Shown in pieces: positions 1 through 5,394 of a stretch of DNA of 6,602 nt (positions are counted from its first letter, which is position 1; each line of letters opens with the position of its first letter). The stretch is from Deltaproteobacteria bacterium (GTDB lineage: Bacteria > UBA10199 > DSSB01): positions 1 through 6,602 of the forward strand of contig JAGRNM010000075.1 in NCBI GenBank assembly GCA_020440745.1, in the 5' to 3' direction. A program made the translations under genes and the position numbers. Under the pieces are notes generated by a model, which was given only the letters and a program-made list of their open reading frames with translations, did no database searches and was not told the DNA's origin.

Positions 1-1
1 A

Positions 2-706
2 CTTTGTCCTTTAAAAGACTACTACCGATATTTTTTAAAGGTTCCGGAAGATTTAAAAACAAAAGAAGTTGATCTAAACACCACGCAAAAAGGCACCCTA
101 CTTCATGAAGCCTTAAACCTTGCCCACCACCAAGCCCAAGCCAAAAGCGAAGACTTAATCGAAGCCGTCCTAGCCCAAAGCGGCTACGATGCTAGCGATA
201 CTTTAAAGGCCGAACTAAAAAAACAACTAAAAGACTATCTACAAAGCCCAGCTTTTAAAAACATTAACCAAGCGCAAGAAATCTTAAGCGAGTTTCCTTT
301 TATCTTAAAACTTAAATCCGGCCAAGTCCGCGGACAGATTGATCGCTTGATTTTAAAAGATGACCATTGGCTATTGGTAGATTTTAAATTCACACAAAAA
401 CACGCTGGATTAAAAGAGATCAAAGCGGCTTATGATTTTCAGTTAAAAACTTACAGCCTGGCTGCTTGGAGGGCTTTTGCAAAAAAACCAAAAGTAGAAG
501 TACACCTGCTAGCTCAAACCAAAGTAGTCGCCTTAGATTACTCGGAGGCCGAACTTGAGACTCACCAAAAGCTTTTAGAAAAAATCCAAAATCAAAAAAA
601 CCAACAAAAAGCAATGCCAGAGGTAGAGTTTAGAAAACATTGCTACGAATGCGCTTATGCCAGAGAGCTTTCTCTGTGTCCGGTGGGATTGAGTAGGCTT
701 TCTTAG
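2..706 (+). CDS. PD-(D/E)XK (RecB/AddAB-type) nuclease domain, C-terminal fragment
   Basis: This is the last 234 residues of a longer protein whose start lies left of the window. Visible nuclease motifs, numbered from the first in-window codon, are GTLLHEA with His35, an acidic residue Glu97 in SEFPF, GQIDRL with Asp114, VDFKFT with Asp127 and Lys129, and a QxxxY motif (Gln147, Tyr151). This is the usual order of a RecB-family PD-(D/E)XK exonuclease active site. Cys2, followed by PLKDYYRYFL, resembles the first ligand of the iron-sulphur cluster in AddB-like nucleases; Cys214, Cys217 and Cys226 near the C-terminus would be the other three. Their spacing is C-x2-C-x8-C, wider at the last step than the C-x2-C-x5-C I recall for AddB. 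Such domains usually sit at the end of a UvrD-type helicase or an AddB-like subunit and process DNA ends in recombinational repair. The helicase part is not visible, so the parent protein is inferred. The fold is well supported and the exact family is not. Confidence 0.85.
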   Translation, partial: LCPLKDYYRYFLKVPEDLKTKEVDLNTTQKGTLLHEALNLAHHQAQAKSEDLIEAVLAQSGYDASDTLKAELKKQLKDYLQSPAFKNINQAQEILSEFPFILKLKSGQVRGQIDRLILKDDHWLLVDFKFTQKHAGLKEIKAAYDFQLKTYSLAAWRAFAKKPKVEVHLLAQTKVVALDYSEAELETHQKLLEKIQNQKNQQKAMPEVEFRKHCYECAYARELSLCPVGLSRLS

Positions 707-708
707 AG

Positions 709-752
709 TTTTCTAAACTTCTCAGAATAGAAGTTCTGTTTGAATTTTTTTT
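709..752 (+). terminator. Weak hairpin plus T-tract after the nuclease gene; possible decayed palindromic element
   Basis: AACTTCT (716-722) and AGAAGTT (729-735) form a perfect 7-bp stem with a 6-base loop. Nine bases later comes a run of eight T (745-752). The stem is A/T-rich and set back from the T-tract, so as an intrinsic terminator it is weak. The right part, CTGTTTGAATTTT, resembles the right end of the repeat copy at 4724-4813 (CCGTTTGAATTTT), so this may be a degraded member of the repeat family. Confidence 0.4.
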
Positions 753-781
753 AGAGGCTTTTCTCAGATTAACTTTCTCTA

Positions 782-812
782 TTGCCAATTTGATTTAGTA
801 TAGTGTACTATA
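782..812 (+). promoter_or_regulatory. Candidate brnTA promoter with overlapping operator palindrome
   Basis: TTGCCA (782-787) matches the -35 consensus at five of six bases. TACTAT (806-811), 18 bases further on, is a fair -10. The -10 lies inside a perfect inverted repeat, TATAGT-GT-ACTATA (799-812), and the heptamer TATAGTG also occurs as a direct repeat (799-805 and 809-815). BrnA antitoxins are known to repress their own operons by binding palindromes over the promoter, so this dyad is a natural operator candidate. The operator role is inference. If the promoter is right, transcription starts close to 818, only a few bases before the ATG at 822. Confidence 0.5.
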
Positions 813-821
813 GTGCCTAGC

Positions 822-1175
822 ATGGCCCAATTCAAATTTATCCTCTGGTTAGCTTATTGGTACTTGCAAACCGAGATTTTTGAATTTGAATGGGACCAGG
901 GCAACTCGAGCAAAAGTTTAAGCAAGCATGGTGTCTCTACTGAAGAAGTGGAATCAGTCTTTTCATTAAGGTTGGCTGTTCCTCTGGGCAGACAGACCTC
1001 ACCGGAGGTAGCTGAAGAGAGACTTTGCCTCTTAGGGCCTTCTCGAAAAGGGCAAATGCTTTCGGTGGTATTTACTTTAAGAAAAGATCGGATTCGTCCG
1101 ATTAGTTCACGCCCAGCCAGTCGTAGAGAGAGGAAACTATATGAAGAAATACGCCAAAAAATTAAAAACCTATGA
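822..1175 (+). CDS. brnT: BrnT-family ribonuclease toxin of a type II toxin-antitoxin pair
   Basis: BrnT toxins (DUF497, RelE-like fold) are ribonucleases that block translation until bound by BrnA. Family landmarks, numbered from the ATG at 822, are FEWD (22-25), KHGV (35-38) and the C-terminal RIRPISSR (90-97), followed by the Arg-rich stretch SRRERKLYEE. From this ATG the protein has 117 residues. BrnT proteins usually begin just before FEWD, so the hydrophobic first 17 or so residues are unusual. Possible starts are GTG 813, ATG 822 and TTG 864, and none has a clear Shine-Dalgarno sequence. GTG 813 overlaps the likely operator and lies upstream of the predicted transcript start, so it is the least likely. 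The last 35 bases overlap the antitoxin gene, giving the toxin-first order typical of brnTA. The family call is firm; the start is not. Confidence 0.87.
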   Translation: MAQFKFILWLAYWYLQTEIFEFEWDQGNSSKSLSKHGVSTEEVESVFSLRLAVPLGRQTSPEVAEERLCLLGPSRKGQMLSVVFTLRKDRIRPISSRPASRRERKLYEEIRQKIKNL

Positions 1176-1374
1176 TTCTATTGACTTTGACCCTCAAGAA
1201 ATCATTGCTGGTATGAGTCGTCTTAAAAATAAGCGCCGCAAACCCACAAGTGTTGCTCTAGAAGAAGATCTTTTAAAAGAGCTAAAATCCTTTGCCCATA
1301 AGAAGGGCATCCCTTATCAAGTATTGATGCGGCTACTGATTGCGGATGGGATCAAGAGACTAAAGGCCGCTTAA
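1141..1374 (+). CDS. brnA: BrnA-family antitoxin (ribbon-helix-helix)
   Basis: A 77-residue partner of the overlapping BrnT. BrnA binds and neutralises BrnT, and its C-terminal ribbon-helix-helix dimer represses the operon. Here the N-terminal part (about 1-30) would be the toxin-binding segment. KPTSVAL (34-40) would be the DNA-contacting strand, EEDLLKELKSFAHKKG (41-56) the first helix, and IPYQVLMRLLIADGIKRL (57-74) the second. The phrase GIPYQVLMRLLI closely matches the pattern seen in BrnA/CopG-like antitoxins. The ATG is well placed, with AGGA at 1131-1134 six bases upstream, inside the end of brnT. The 35-base overlap makes translational coupling likely. A palindromic element begins 14 bases after the stop codon. 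Confidence 0.85.
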   Translation: MKKYAKKLKTYDSIDFDPQEIIAGMSRLKNKRRKPTSVALEEDLLKELKSFAHKKGIPYQVLMRLLIADGIKRLKAA

Positions 1375-1388
1375 AAATTAAATAAACA

Positions 1389-1487
1389 TTTCAGACTAAG
1401 TTTTTTAGACGTAAGTTTTTTAGACGGAGGTTTGATTTTGAGATAGTTTCTCAAACCATCAACTTAAATTAGAACCTCCGTCTGAAA
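1389..1487 (+). repeat. Dispersed palindromic element, copy A (most complete)
   Basis: The outer arms AGACGGAGGTT (1422-1432) and AACCTCCGTCT (1473-1483) are perfect complements. They extend to a 15-bp stem (1418-1432 with 1473-1487) if one G-T pair is allowed. Inside are GGTTTGA (1429-1435) with TCAAACC (1451-1457), separated by 15 bases, and TTTGAGA (1437-1443) with TCTCAAA (1449-1455). Several alternative hairpins are therefore possible. The left end carries TTTCAGACTAA (1389-1399), also found in the 4724-4813 copy, and then a perfect tandem duplication of TAAGTTTTTTAGACG (1397-1411 and 1412-1426). The copy lies between brnA and the next gene. Confidence 0.85.
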
Positions 1488-1554
1488 TTTATTATGCTTT
1501 ACACGCGATGTTAAACACAAGCTTCAGCAAGATACTTACATACAAAGGGCTAGG

Positions 1555-1962
1555 ATGTTTGGATCAAGAAATAAATATTTGGAATATTTTGAACTAACTA
1601 TACCTAAATTATTGTATCTCGATTGGCAGAAATGTTTTATTTTCCATAGACTATCCCTTGAATCTAGGAAGCAAAATAAGAGCTCCCCTGTTTGGCTTGA
1701 CGGGGAAAGAGTTATGGTAGTTGCCTCAACAAGTATTGATAAGGCAAATGTACACGTTAATAATGGTGAAATGAGTTTTGACATATTTGAATATGATCCT
1801 GAAAGTATTAGCGAAATCCTTCGAAAAAATATTGATTCAATTCAAAAGATAAAAGCACTCTCAGTATTATTAGGTGAAGAAAACAAGCTTTTCAGACGGA
1901 GTAAAACACAAGCTCCATCTGAAGTTTTTAATCTTTTTTTCTTTAACACTAGCATCCTTTAA
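1555..1962 (+). CDS. Unrecognised small protein, C-terminus made by a repeat element
   Basis: A 135-residue cytoplasmic protein that I do not recognise, with no signal peptide or membrane segment. The middle (about 46-90) looks like a beta-rich core, with WLDGERVMVVAST followed by a VHVNNGEMSFDIFEYD stretch. A helix rich in Ile, Leu and Lys follows (about 90-110). The start is credible: AAAGGG (1544-1549) sits five bases before the ATG. Codon use is visibly more A/T-rich than in the neighbouring genes, with many ATT, AAT, TTT and GAA and few of the GCC and CCC codons common next door. This suggests transfer. Residues 113-135 are read from a palindromic element and its T-tract (1889 onward), so the natural C-terminus was probably replaced when the element arrived. 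Small size and location beside toxin-antitoxin genes would suit an accessory or immunity-type gene, but that is a guess. Confidence 0.55.
   Translation: MFGSRNKYLEYFELTIPKLLYLDWQKCFIFHRLSLESRKQNKSSPVWLDGERVMVVASTSIDKANVHVNNGEMSFDIFEYDPESISEILRKNIDSIQKIKALSVLLGEENKLFRRSKTQAPSEVFNLFFFNTSIL
1889..1940 (+). repeat. Short palindromic element (copy G) with T-tract, inside a coding region
   Basis: TTCAGACGGAG (1891-1901) pairs with CTCCATCTGAA (1913-1923) across an 11-base loop, with a single C-A mismatch. The arms match those of the larger copies, but the central core is absent. GTTTTTAATC and a run of seven T follow directly, so in RNA this looks like an intrinsic terminator. It lies before the stop codon (1960-1962) of the gene it sits in, which is odd for an intact gene. 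Confidence 0.7.
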
Positions 1963-1983
1963 ACCCAAGATGAGTATAATCCG

Positions 1984-2013
1984 TTGACTAGTTGTAGTCT
2001 TTATTTTTATTAA
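1984..2013 (+). promoter_or_regulatory. Candidate promoter of the DUF4197 gene
   Basis: TTGACT (1984-1989, five of six matches to the -35 consensus) is followed after 18 bases by TATTAA (2008-2013, four of six to the -10). This is about 40 bases before the ATG at 2055. The same bases also contain a short dyad, GACTA-GTTG-TAGTC (1986-1999), with a T-rich tail. A weak terminator for the gene before it is therefore an alternative reading. A perfect TATAAT at 1975-1980 has no -35 partner. Confidence 0.4.
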
Positions 2014-2054
2014 ATAATTAAATTTACCAAATAAACTCTAAGAAAGAAATCATC

Positions 2055-2807
2055 ATGAAAAAATTTTTTGTAATTTTTTTATTTTTTAGTTTTATACTTT
2101 CTTCACCGACTCGTGCATTGGATTGGGACAAGTTAGGCAAAGAGATCAGTAAAACCGGCCAGACTTTAGAAGATACCCTTATATTAGGTAAAAAGCCCCT
2201 TACTCAAAAGGAAGTTATTCAAGGATTAAAACAAGCCTTGTCAATTGGCAGCCAAAAGGCAGGCCAAAAAGCCTCTCAAGAAAATGGCTTTTATAAAAAC
2301 CGACTTATCTTTATCCCCTTTCCTCCTGAAGCCAAAAAAGTTAAACAAACCGCCCTTCAACTGGGTATGAAAAGACAAGTGGACAATTTTGTACTCACCT
2401 TAAACCGTGCTGCTGAAGAAGCCGCCAAAGAAGCGGCACCCATTTTTTTAAAAGCTATCTCTAGCATGAGCATACAGGATGGCTTTAAAATTTTAAATGG
2501 ACCAGATACGGCTGCCACTAATTACCTCCAGCAAAAAACCACTGCCCAACTCAAAAAAAAATTTAGACCCATCGTTAAAAAAGCCATTAAAGAAGTCCAG
2601 GTCACCCGTTATTGGAACCCCATCCTAACCCGCTACAATCAACTGCCCATGGTTAAAAAACAAAACCCCAATCTTGATGAATACGTATTGCAAAGAAGTC
2701 TTGAAGGGCTTTTTTACCTAGTGGGGCAAGAAGAAAAAGGAATCCGAAAAAACCCAGCCGCCAGAGTCACGGATCTTTTAAAACGCGTCTTTGGATCGGT
2801 GGAGTAA
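2055..2807 (+). CDS. DUF4197 domain-containing exported protein
   Basis: A 250-residue protein of the DUF4197 family, whose biochemical role is unknown. An N-terminal signal peptide is clear: Lys-Lys, a strongly hydrophobic stretch rich in Phe, Ile and Leu (4-15), then SSPTRA with a probable signal peptidase I site after Ala21. There is no lipobox cysteine, so the mature protein should be periplasmic. The whole family pattern is present. It includes LTQKEVIQGLKQAL (49-62), NGFYKN (77-82), NRAAEEAAKEA (117-127), ILNGPDTAAT (146-155), and a C-terminal stretch with LEGLFYLVGQEE, IRKNPAAR and DLLKRVFG. Length is normal for the family. The ribosome binding site is weak (AGAAAG at 2041-2046). The gene stands alone, and a palindromic element begins seven bases after its stop, between it and a convergent operon. 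Confidence 0.93.
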   Translation: MKKFFVIFLFFSFILSSPTRALDWDKLGKEISKTGQTLEDTLILGKKPLTQKEVIQGLKQALSIGSQKAGQKASQENGFYKNRLIFIPFPPEAKKVKQTALQLGMKRQVDNFVLTLNRAAEEAAKEAAPIFLKAISSMSIQDGFKILNGPDTAATNYLQQKTTAQLKKKFRPIVKKAIKEVQVTRYWNPILTRYNQLPMVKKQNPNLDEYVLQRSLEGLFYLVGQEEKGIRKNPAARVTDLLKRVFGSVE

Positions 2808-2813
2808 TATTTA

Positions 2814-2882
2814 TTAAGACGGAGGTTTGATTTTAAAATTCAAGCCAAAAAAAATCGACCTTAAACAAAACTTCCGTCTTAA
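2814..2882 (+). repeat. Dispersed palindromic element, copy B, between convergent genes
   Basis: TTAAGACGGAGGTTT (2814-2828) pairs with AAACTTCCGTCTTAA (2868-2882) in a 15-bp stem with one G-T pair. GGTTTGA (2824-2830) has a near partner, TCAAGCC (2840-2846). The interior differs from copy A, but the left arm and the following TTTGATTTT are the same. The copy lies just after the DUF4197 stop and before the end of the opposing operon, followed by ATTATTTTTT. A role as a two-way transcription barrier is plausible but not shown. Confidence 0.85.
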
Positions 2883-2925
2883 ATTATTTTTTGCCGCATT
2901 TAAAATAAGAAATCTACGAGTGTCT

Positions 2926-3648
2926 TTATTCTTGAGACTCTAAGGTCGCTAATCGAAGGCGATCACCGACGGAAAGAAATATTCCCAAGGAAATAAGCAA
3001 AGCACCCACAACCATGAGCCAAAAAATAATTTGAGTCTGGTTAATGAGCGCTAATAGGCAAAAAAGTAAGCGAGAAAACTGTCCTTTTGCAAAATATTTT
3101 AGTTTGTTTAATACCCGGAATACTGGATTTTTTTTGGTCTTTGCTGTGACTTTACCAAAAGTGTCATTGTAAGTCTCAAGGCTGGTCTGGCCGGATCTTT
3201 TCAACCAAAGGTAGGATGGAATCAATGCAATAAGGACAAGTCCCATCACGGAAAAACCAACCAGGGGATAAAGTGTGTCTCCGGTTTTTTTCCACATCCC
3301 AAAAATAAGCCCCGTAAAAAAGGCAAGGTAGGAAAGATGGCCGACAAGGGTGTCAAAGTAACCTCCAAATTTTGATTGAAGCCCTTTCACCCGTGCTAGC
3401 ACTCCGTCCGTATGGTCGAGGACCGCAAAAAACTGCCAAAGAAGTCCAGCAGAAGCTACACAAAGGTAGCTTTGTGATTGACTGATCAAAAAGGCAGCCA
3501 AAAGCCCAACCAACAGCGATAAAGCGGTAATCTGATTAGGTGTCACCGGTGTTTTAACCAACCAGCGGCTAAGTAAAAGAGAAAGCTTGCTGTTAATATG
3601 TTTGGAAACCCAACCGCTGTCTGGTTTATTAGCTTCTTCTAATCTCAT
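2926..3648 (-). CDS. CDP-alcohol phosphotransferase family membrane protein with altered motif
   Basis: These integral membrane enzymes join the phosphatidyl (or similar) group of a CDP-activated lipid or alcohol to another alcohol, making phospholipid head groups. The 240-residue protein has the signature DHTDGVLAR at 78-86, Gly95 and Asp99, matching D-x2-DG-x2-AR-x8-G-x3-D. The final position of the signature (103), normally Asp and thought to be the catalytic base, is Gly, in the run FDTLVGH. The N-terminal TPVTPNQIT (33-41) and the SGWVSKHINSKLS stretch recall the domain that uses inositol phosphate in bifunctional enzymes, so a phosphorylated alcohol acceptor is possible. About six hydrophobic segments fit the family. 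GGAAGG lies six bases before the ATG, inside the radical SAM gene, and the four-base ATGA overlap implies coupled translation. Family membership is firm; activity and substrate are open. Confidence 0.88.
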   Translation of the reverse strand: MRLEEANKPDSGWVSKHINSKLSLLLSRWLVKTPVTPNQITALSLLVGLLAAFLISQSQSYLCVASAGLLWQFFAVLDHTDGVLARVKGLQSKFGGYFDTLVGHLSYLAFFTGLIFGMWKKTGDTLYPLVGFSVMGLVLIALIPSYLWLKRSGQTSLETYNDTFGKVTAKTKKNPVFRVLNKLKYFAKGQFSRLLFCLLALINQTQIIFWLMVVGALLISLGIFLSVGDRLRLATLESQE

Positions 3649-4712
3649 GATTGACCTTCCGACTGAGGGTATAGTGGTAGTTGCGTTTGCTCCCAGCGCA
3701 ATTTATTCCATCTTTTTTTAAGGGCAAAGATAATCTGTTGGTCAATCCGCTTGAAGGCTTTTAGTCGAAACCGTTGCTTTCCGCAGCCCAGACATTGTGC
3801 ATTGGGAAAACTTGTTAGTTTTTTGTTCCACAATTTTCTGATGGGATGATCGACTAGAGAGCCAATGGTCGAAGAGTAGTTTTCACAGGGATAGATTAGT
3901 TCTCCTTGGGCGTTGACCTTAATCTTTAGTTTTGGATTGCAGTGTTTTTGATACCAAGGGACATTTTCTTTTTCGGGATATTTGGGTCCTGCGTAGTATC
4001 CAAGTGAATATTTTCGATTTAAAACCTGGGAGTTTTTTAAAAGTTCAAGAGGAACCTTTCCAACCTTTCTAACTGGCATGACGTAATAGTAGGGGATAAA
4101 CTTTTGATAGGCCGAAATCTCTTTCTCAATTTTTTCTGGATGAGCAAGTTCGTCCCACCTAGCTGTGTAGTTGCTTGTTAAACCAACTTTATATTCTTCA
4201 CAGATTTTTTTGAGTGTTGGAAGAAAGGCCATGAGCTTTGCCATTTCGTCAGGATATTCCTTAAAACGGGTCTCATCGATACTTAGGGTGATCACATCAA
4301 GATATTTTAGAAGTTCACGATATTTGTCAGGATCTTTGCAAAGGGACAGGCCATTTGTAATGATGCTTACATTTCGAAAACGAAGATCCTCTTTTGCGTA
4401 CTTAGCAAGCTCGGCGATATGTTTGTAAAGAAAAGGTTCTCCTCCTTGAAATCGGATGCTCATACATTCTTCTCTCAAATGATCGAGAATTTTTTTGGCT
4501 TGATCGAGCGGAATCCCTGTTTCGGTAAAACCCTTAGGAAAAGTTTCTGGTTCATGAACATAGCAATAGGAGCATCGAAGGTTGCATGCGCTGTTAACTC
4601 CTAAATGGCCAAAGAGTGAAGGACAGTAAAGTGATTTAAATCTCACAGCCAGTTGGGCCTTGAAATAATTTTTGCTATCCTGCCAAAAGACAGAAAATCG
4701 GGTTCGTTTCAT
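3645..4712 (-). CDS. Radical SAM enzyme with SPASM-like C-terminal cysteines
   Basis: From the ATG at 4712 the protein has 355 residues. The radical SAM cluster motif CNLRCSYCY gives Cys43, Cys47 and Cys50. GGEP (90-93) is the SAM-binding motif, and ITNG (118-121) and LSIDE follow in the usual barrel order. The C-terminal part has Cys258, Cys276 (in GELIYPCENY) and the pair Cys307/Cys310 (QCLGCGK). This resembles a shortened SPASM or twitch domain holding an auxiliary iron-sulphur cluster. A basic tail of about 45 residues follows. An in-frame TTG at 4721 would add three residues, but the ribosome binding site (AAAGG, nine bases upstream of the ATG) favours 4712. SPASM enzymes mostly modify peptides, though related ones act on other substrates. 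Coupling to a CDP-alcohol phosphotransferase points to a lipid or polar head group, which is inference. No peptide precursor gene is visible nearby. Confidence 0.88.
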   Translation of the reverse strand: MKRTRFSVFWQDSKNYFKAQLAVRFKSLYCPSLFGHLGVNSACNLRCSYCYVHEPETFPKGFTETGIPLDQAKKILDHLREECMSIRFQGGEPFLYKHIAELAKYAKEDLRFRNVSIITNGLSLCKDPDKYRELLKYLDVITLSIDETRFKEYPDEMAKLMAFLPTLKKICEEYKVGLTSNYTARWDELAHPEKIEKEISAYQKFIPYYYVMPVRKVGKVPLELLKNSQVLNRKYSLGYYAGPKYPEKENVPWYQKHCNPKLKIKVNAQGELIYPCENYSSTIGSLVDHPIRKLWNKKLTSFPNAQCLGCGKQRFRLKAFKRIDQQIIFALKKRWNKLRWEQTQLPLYPQSEGQS

Positions 4713-4721
4713 AGCAAACAA

Positions 4722-4726
4722 CCTTT
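4722..4726 (-). promoter_or_regulatory. Ribosome binding site of the radical SAM gene, within repeat copy D
   Basis: On the minus strand this reads AAAGG, nine bases before the ATG at 4712, and it decides that start over the TTG at 4721. It overlaps the complement of the repeat's left end (TTTCAGACTAA, 4724-4734), so the element appears to supply part of the site. Confidence 0.5.
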
Positions 4727-4813
4727 CAGACTAAAAAGCCTTTCAGAGGAAGGTTTGATTCTGAGTCTGCTTCTCAAACCATCAACTTAAAATGTGAGCT
4801 CCGTTTGAATTTT
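4724..4813 (+). repeat. Dispersed palindromic element, copy D
   Basis: The copy begins with TTTCAGACTAA (4724-4734), identical to the left end of copy A, then a degenerate outer arm TTTCAGAGGAAGG (4741-4753). The inner arms GGTTTGA (4752-4758) and TCAAACC (4774-4780) are perfect, and their 15-base spacing equals that in copy A. The core CTCAAACCATCAACTTAAA (4773-4791) is identical to copy A. The right arm has decayed to CTCCGTTTGAATTTT (4799-4813). It fills almost all the space between the end of hicB and the radical SAM gene, which are both on the other strand. Confidence 0.85.
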
Positions 4814-4824
4814 CTCCCAAAAAA

Positions 4825-5163
4825 CTAAAGCACTTTTTCTAATTGGTGTTGGATGAAGCGATTGACACTCTCGCCTTTTTGTAGGGCTCTAAGTGTAATT
4901 GCTTGGTGTAAAACAGAGGGGATTCTTAGAGAAATCTTGCCAGAATAATGACTTTTGGCAGTGGCCGGAGGTAAAAGTCTTTTTTCCTTTTTTAAAAGCT
5001 GAATGGATTCTTCTACCAATTGGCATAAGTCCTCAAAGACCTTTTTTTGATTCTTGCCATGCACACCTCCCATAATTAAACCAGGAGCGGTGCCCACATA
5101 ACACTGGTCTTCTTCCGACCATTCCACCACCTTTAAATAATCGTCTGAAAGTTTGTTTTTCAT
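4825..5163 (-). CDS. hicB: HicB-family antitoxin
   Basis: A 112-residue antitoxin that should bind HicA and repress the operon. The N-terminal domain (about 9-66) has the typical VVEWSEEDQCYVG (12-24), APGL (26-29), GGVHG (32-36) and FEDLCQLVEES (43-53) of the degenerate RNase H-like HicB fold. The C-terminal part (75-112) is a ribbon-helix-helix: SGKISLRIPSVLHQAI, then helices ending in GESVNRFIQHQLE. The start overlaps the hicA stop as ATGA, and GAGG lies about ten bases upstream, so translation is probably coupled. The order toxin then antitoxin is the usual one for hicAB. Downstream, repeat copy D begins 11 bases after the stop. Confidence 0.92.
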   Translation of the reverse strand: MKNKLSDDYLKVVEWSEEDQCYVGTAPGLIMGGVHGKNQKKVFEDLCQLVEESIQLLKKEKRLLPPATAKSHYSGKISLRIPSVLHQAITLRALQKGESVNRFIQHQLEKVL

Positions 5164-5357
5164 TTTTTTACATCCTCAATGGCTTTTTTAACCAATCTCT
5201 CTTGATAAAGCTTAGCATCCTCACCCGACTTACCTGACAAAGAGACTACAAAAGGATAGTCAGGATGAAGAAATTTGCGATGACTCCCTTTACCCGGTTT
5301 ATACTCAAAGCCTGCTTTTTCTAGGCGACCAATTAATTCTTTAATTTTGGGAGGCAT
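5160..5357 (-). CDS. hicA: HicA-family mRNA interferase toxin
   Basis: HicA is a small double-stranded-RNA-binding-fold ribonuclease that cleaves mRNA and is neutralised by HicB. From the ATG at 5357 the protein has 65 residues, within the usual size. ELIGRLEKAGF (7-17) is the first helix. GKGSHRKF carries the catalytic His26, and VVSLSGKSGEDAKLYQERLVKKAI closes the fold. An upstream in-frame TTG at 5393 would add 12 residues, but it overlaps a good -35 hexamer and has no ribosome binding site, so I prefer the ATG. If the promoter call is right the transcript begins almost at the ATG, giving a nearly leaderless message. The pair with hicB is complete and looks functional. Confidence 0.88.
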   Translation of the reverse strand: MPPKIKELIGRLEKAGFEYKPGKGSHRKFLHPDYPFVVSLSGKSGEDAKLYQERLVKKAIEDVKK

Positions 5358-5365
5358 CTCTTTGG

Positions 5366-5393
5366 ATGGTATCAAAGTGGTATCATCTGTCAA
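5366..5393 (-). promoter_or_regulatory. hicAB promoter with directly repeated operator candidate
   Basis: On the minus strand a perfect -35, TTGACA (5393-5388), is followed after 16 bases by TACCAT (5371-5366), four of six to the -10. TGGTATCA occurs twice on the plus strand, at 5367-5374 and 5378-5385. The two copies are 11 bases apart, about one helical turn, over the spacer and -10. That arrangement suits binding by the ribbon-helix-helix domain of HicB, as in other self-regulated hicAB operons. The -35 lies against or inside repeat copy E. Confidence 0.55.
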
Positions 5394-5394
5394 G

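Noticed and set aside
1536..1784. Minus-strand open frame opposite the orphan gene
   Set aside because: It has no good ribosome binding site, while the plus-strand frame is longer and has AAAGGG at the right distance.
1975..1980. Perfect TATAAT as a promoter for the DUF4197 gene
   Set aside because: No -35 hexamer is found at 16-18 bases upstream, and TTGACT/TATTAA just downstream is the better pair.
3395..3412. CTCCGTCCG inside the CDP-alcohol gene as another repeat copy
   Set aside because: It is explained by the conserved DGVLAR codons and has no partner arm or core nearby.
4171..4604. Plus-strand open frames inside the radical SAM gene
   Set aside because: They are antisense to well-conserved radical SAM motifs and have no recognisable product.
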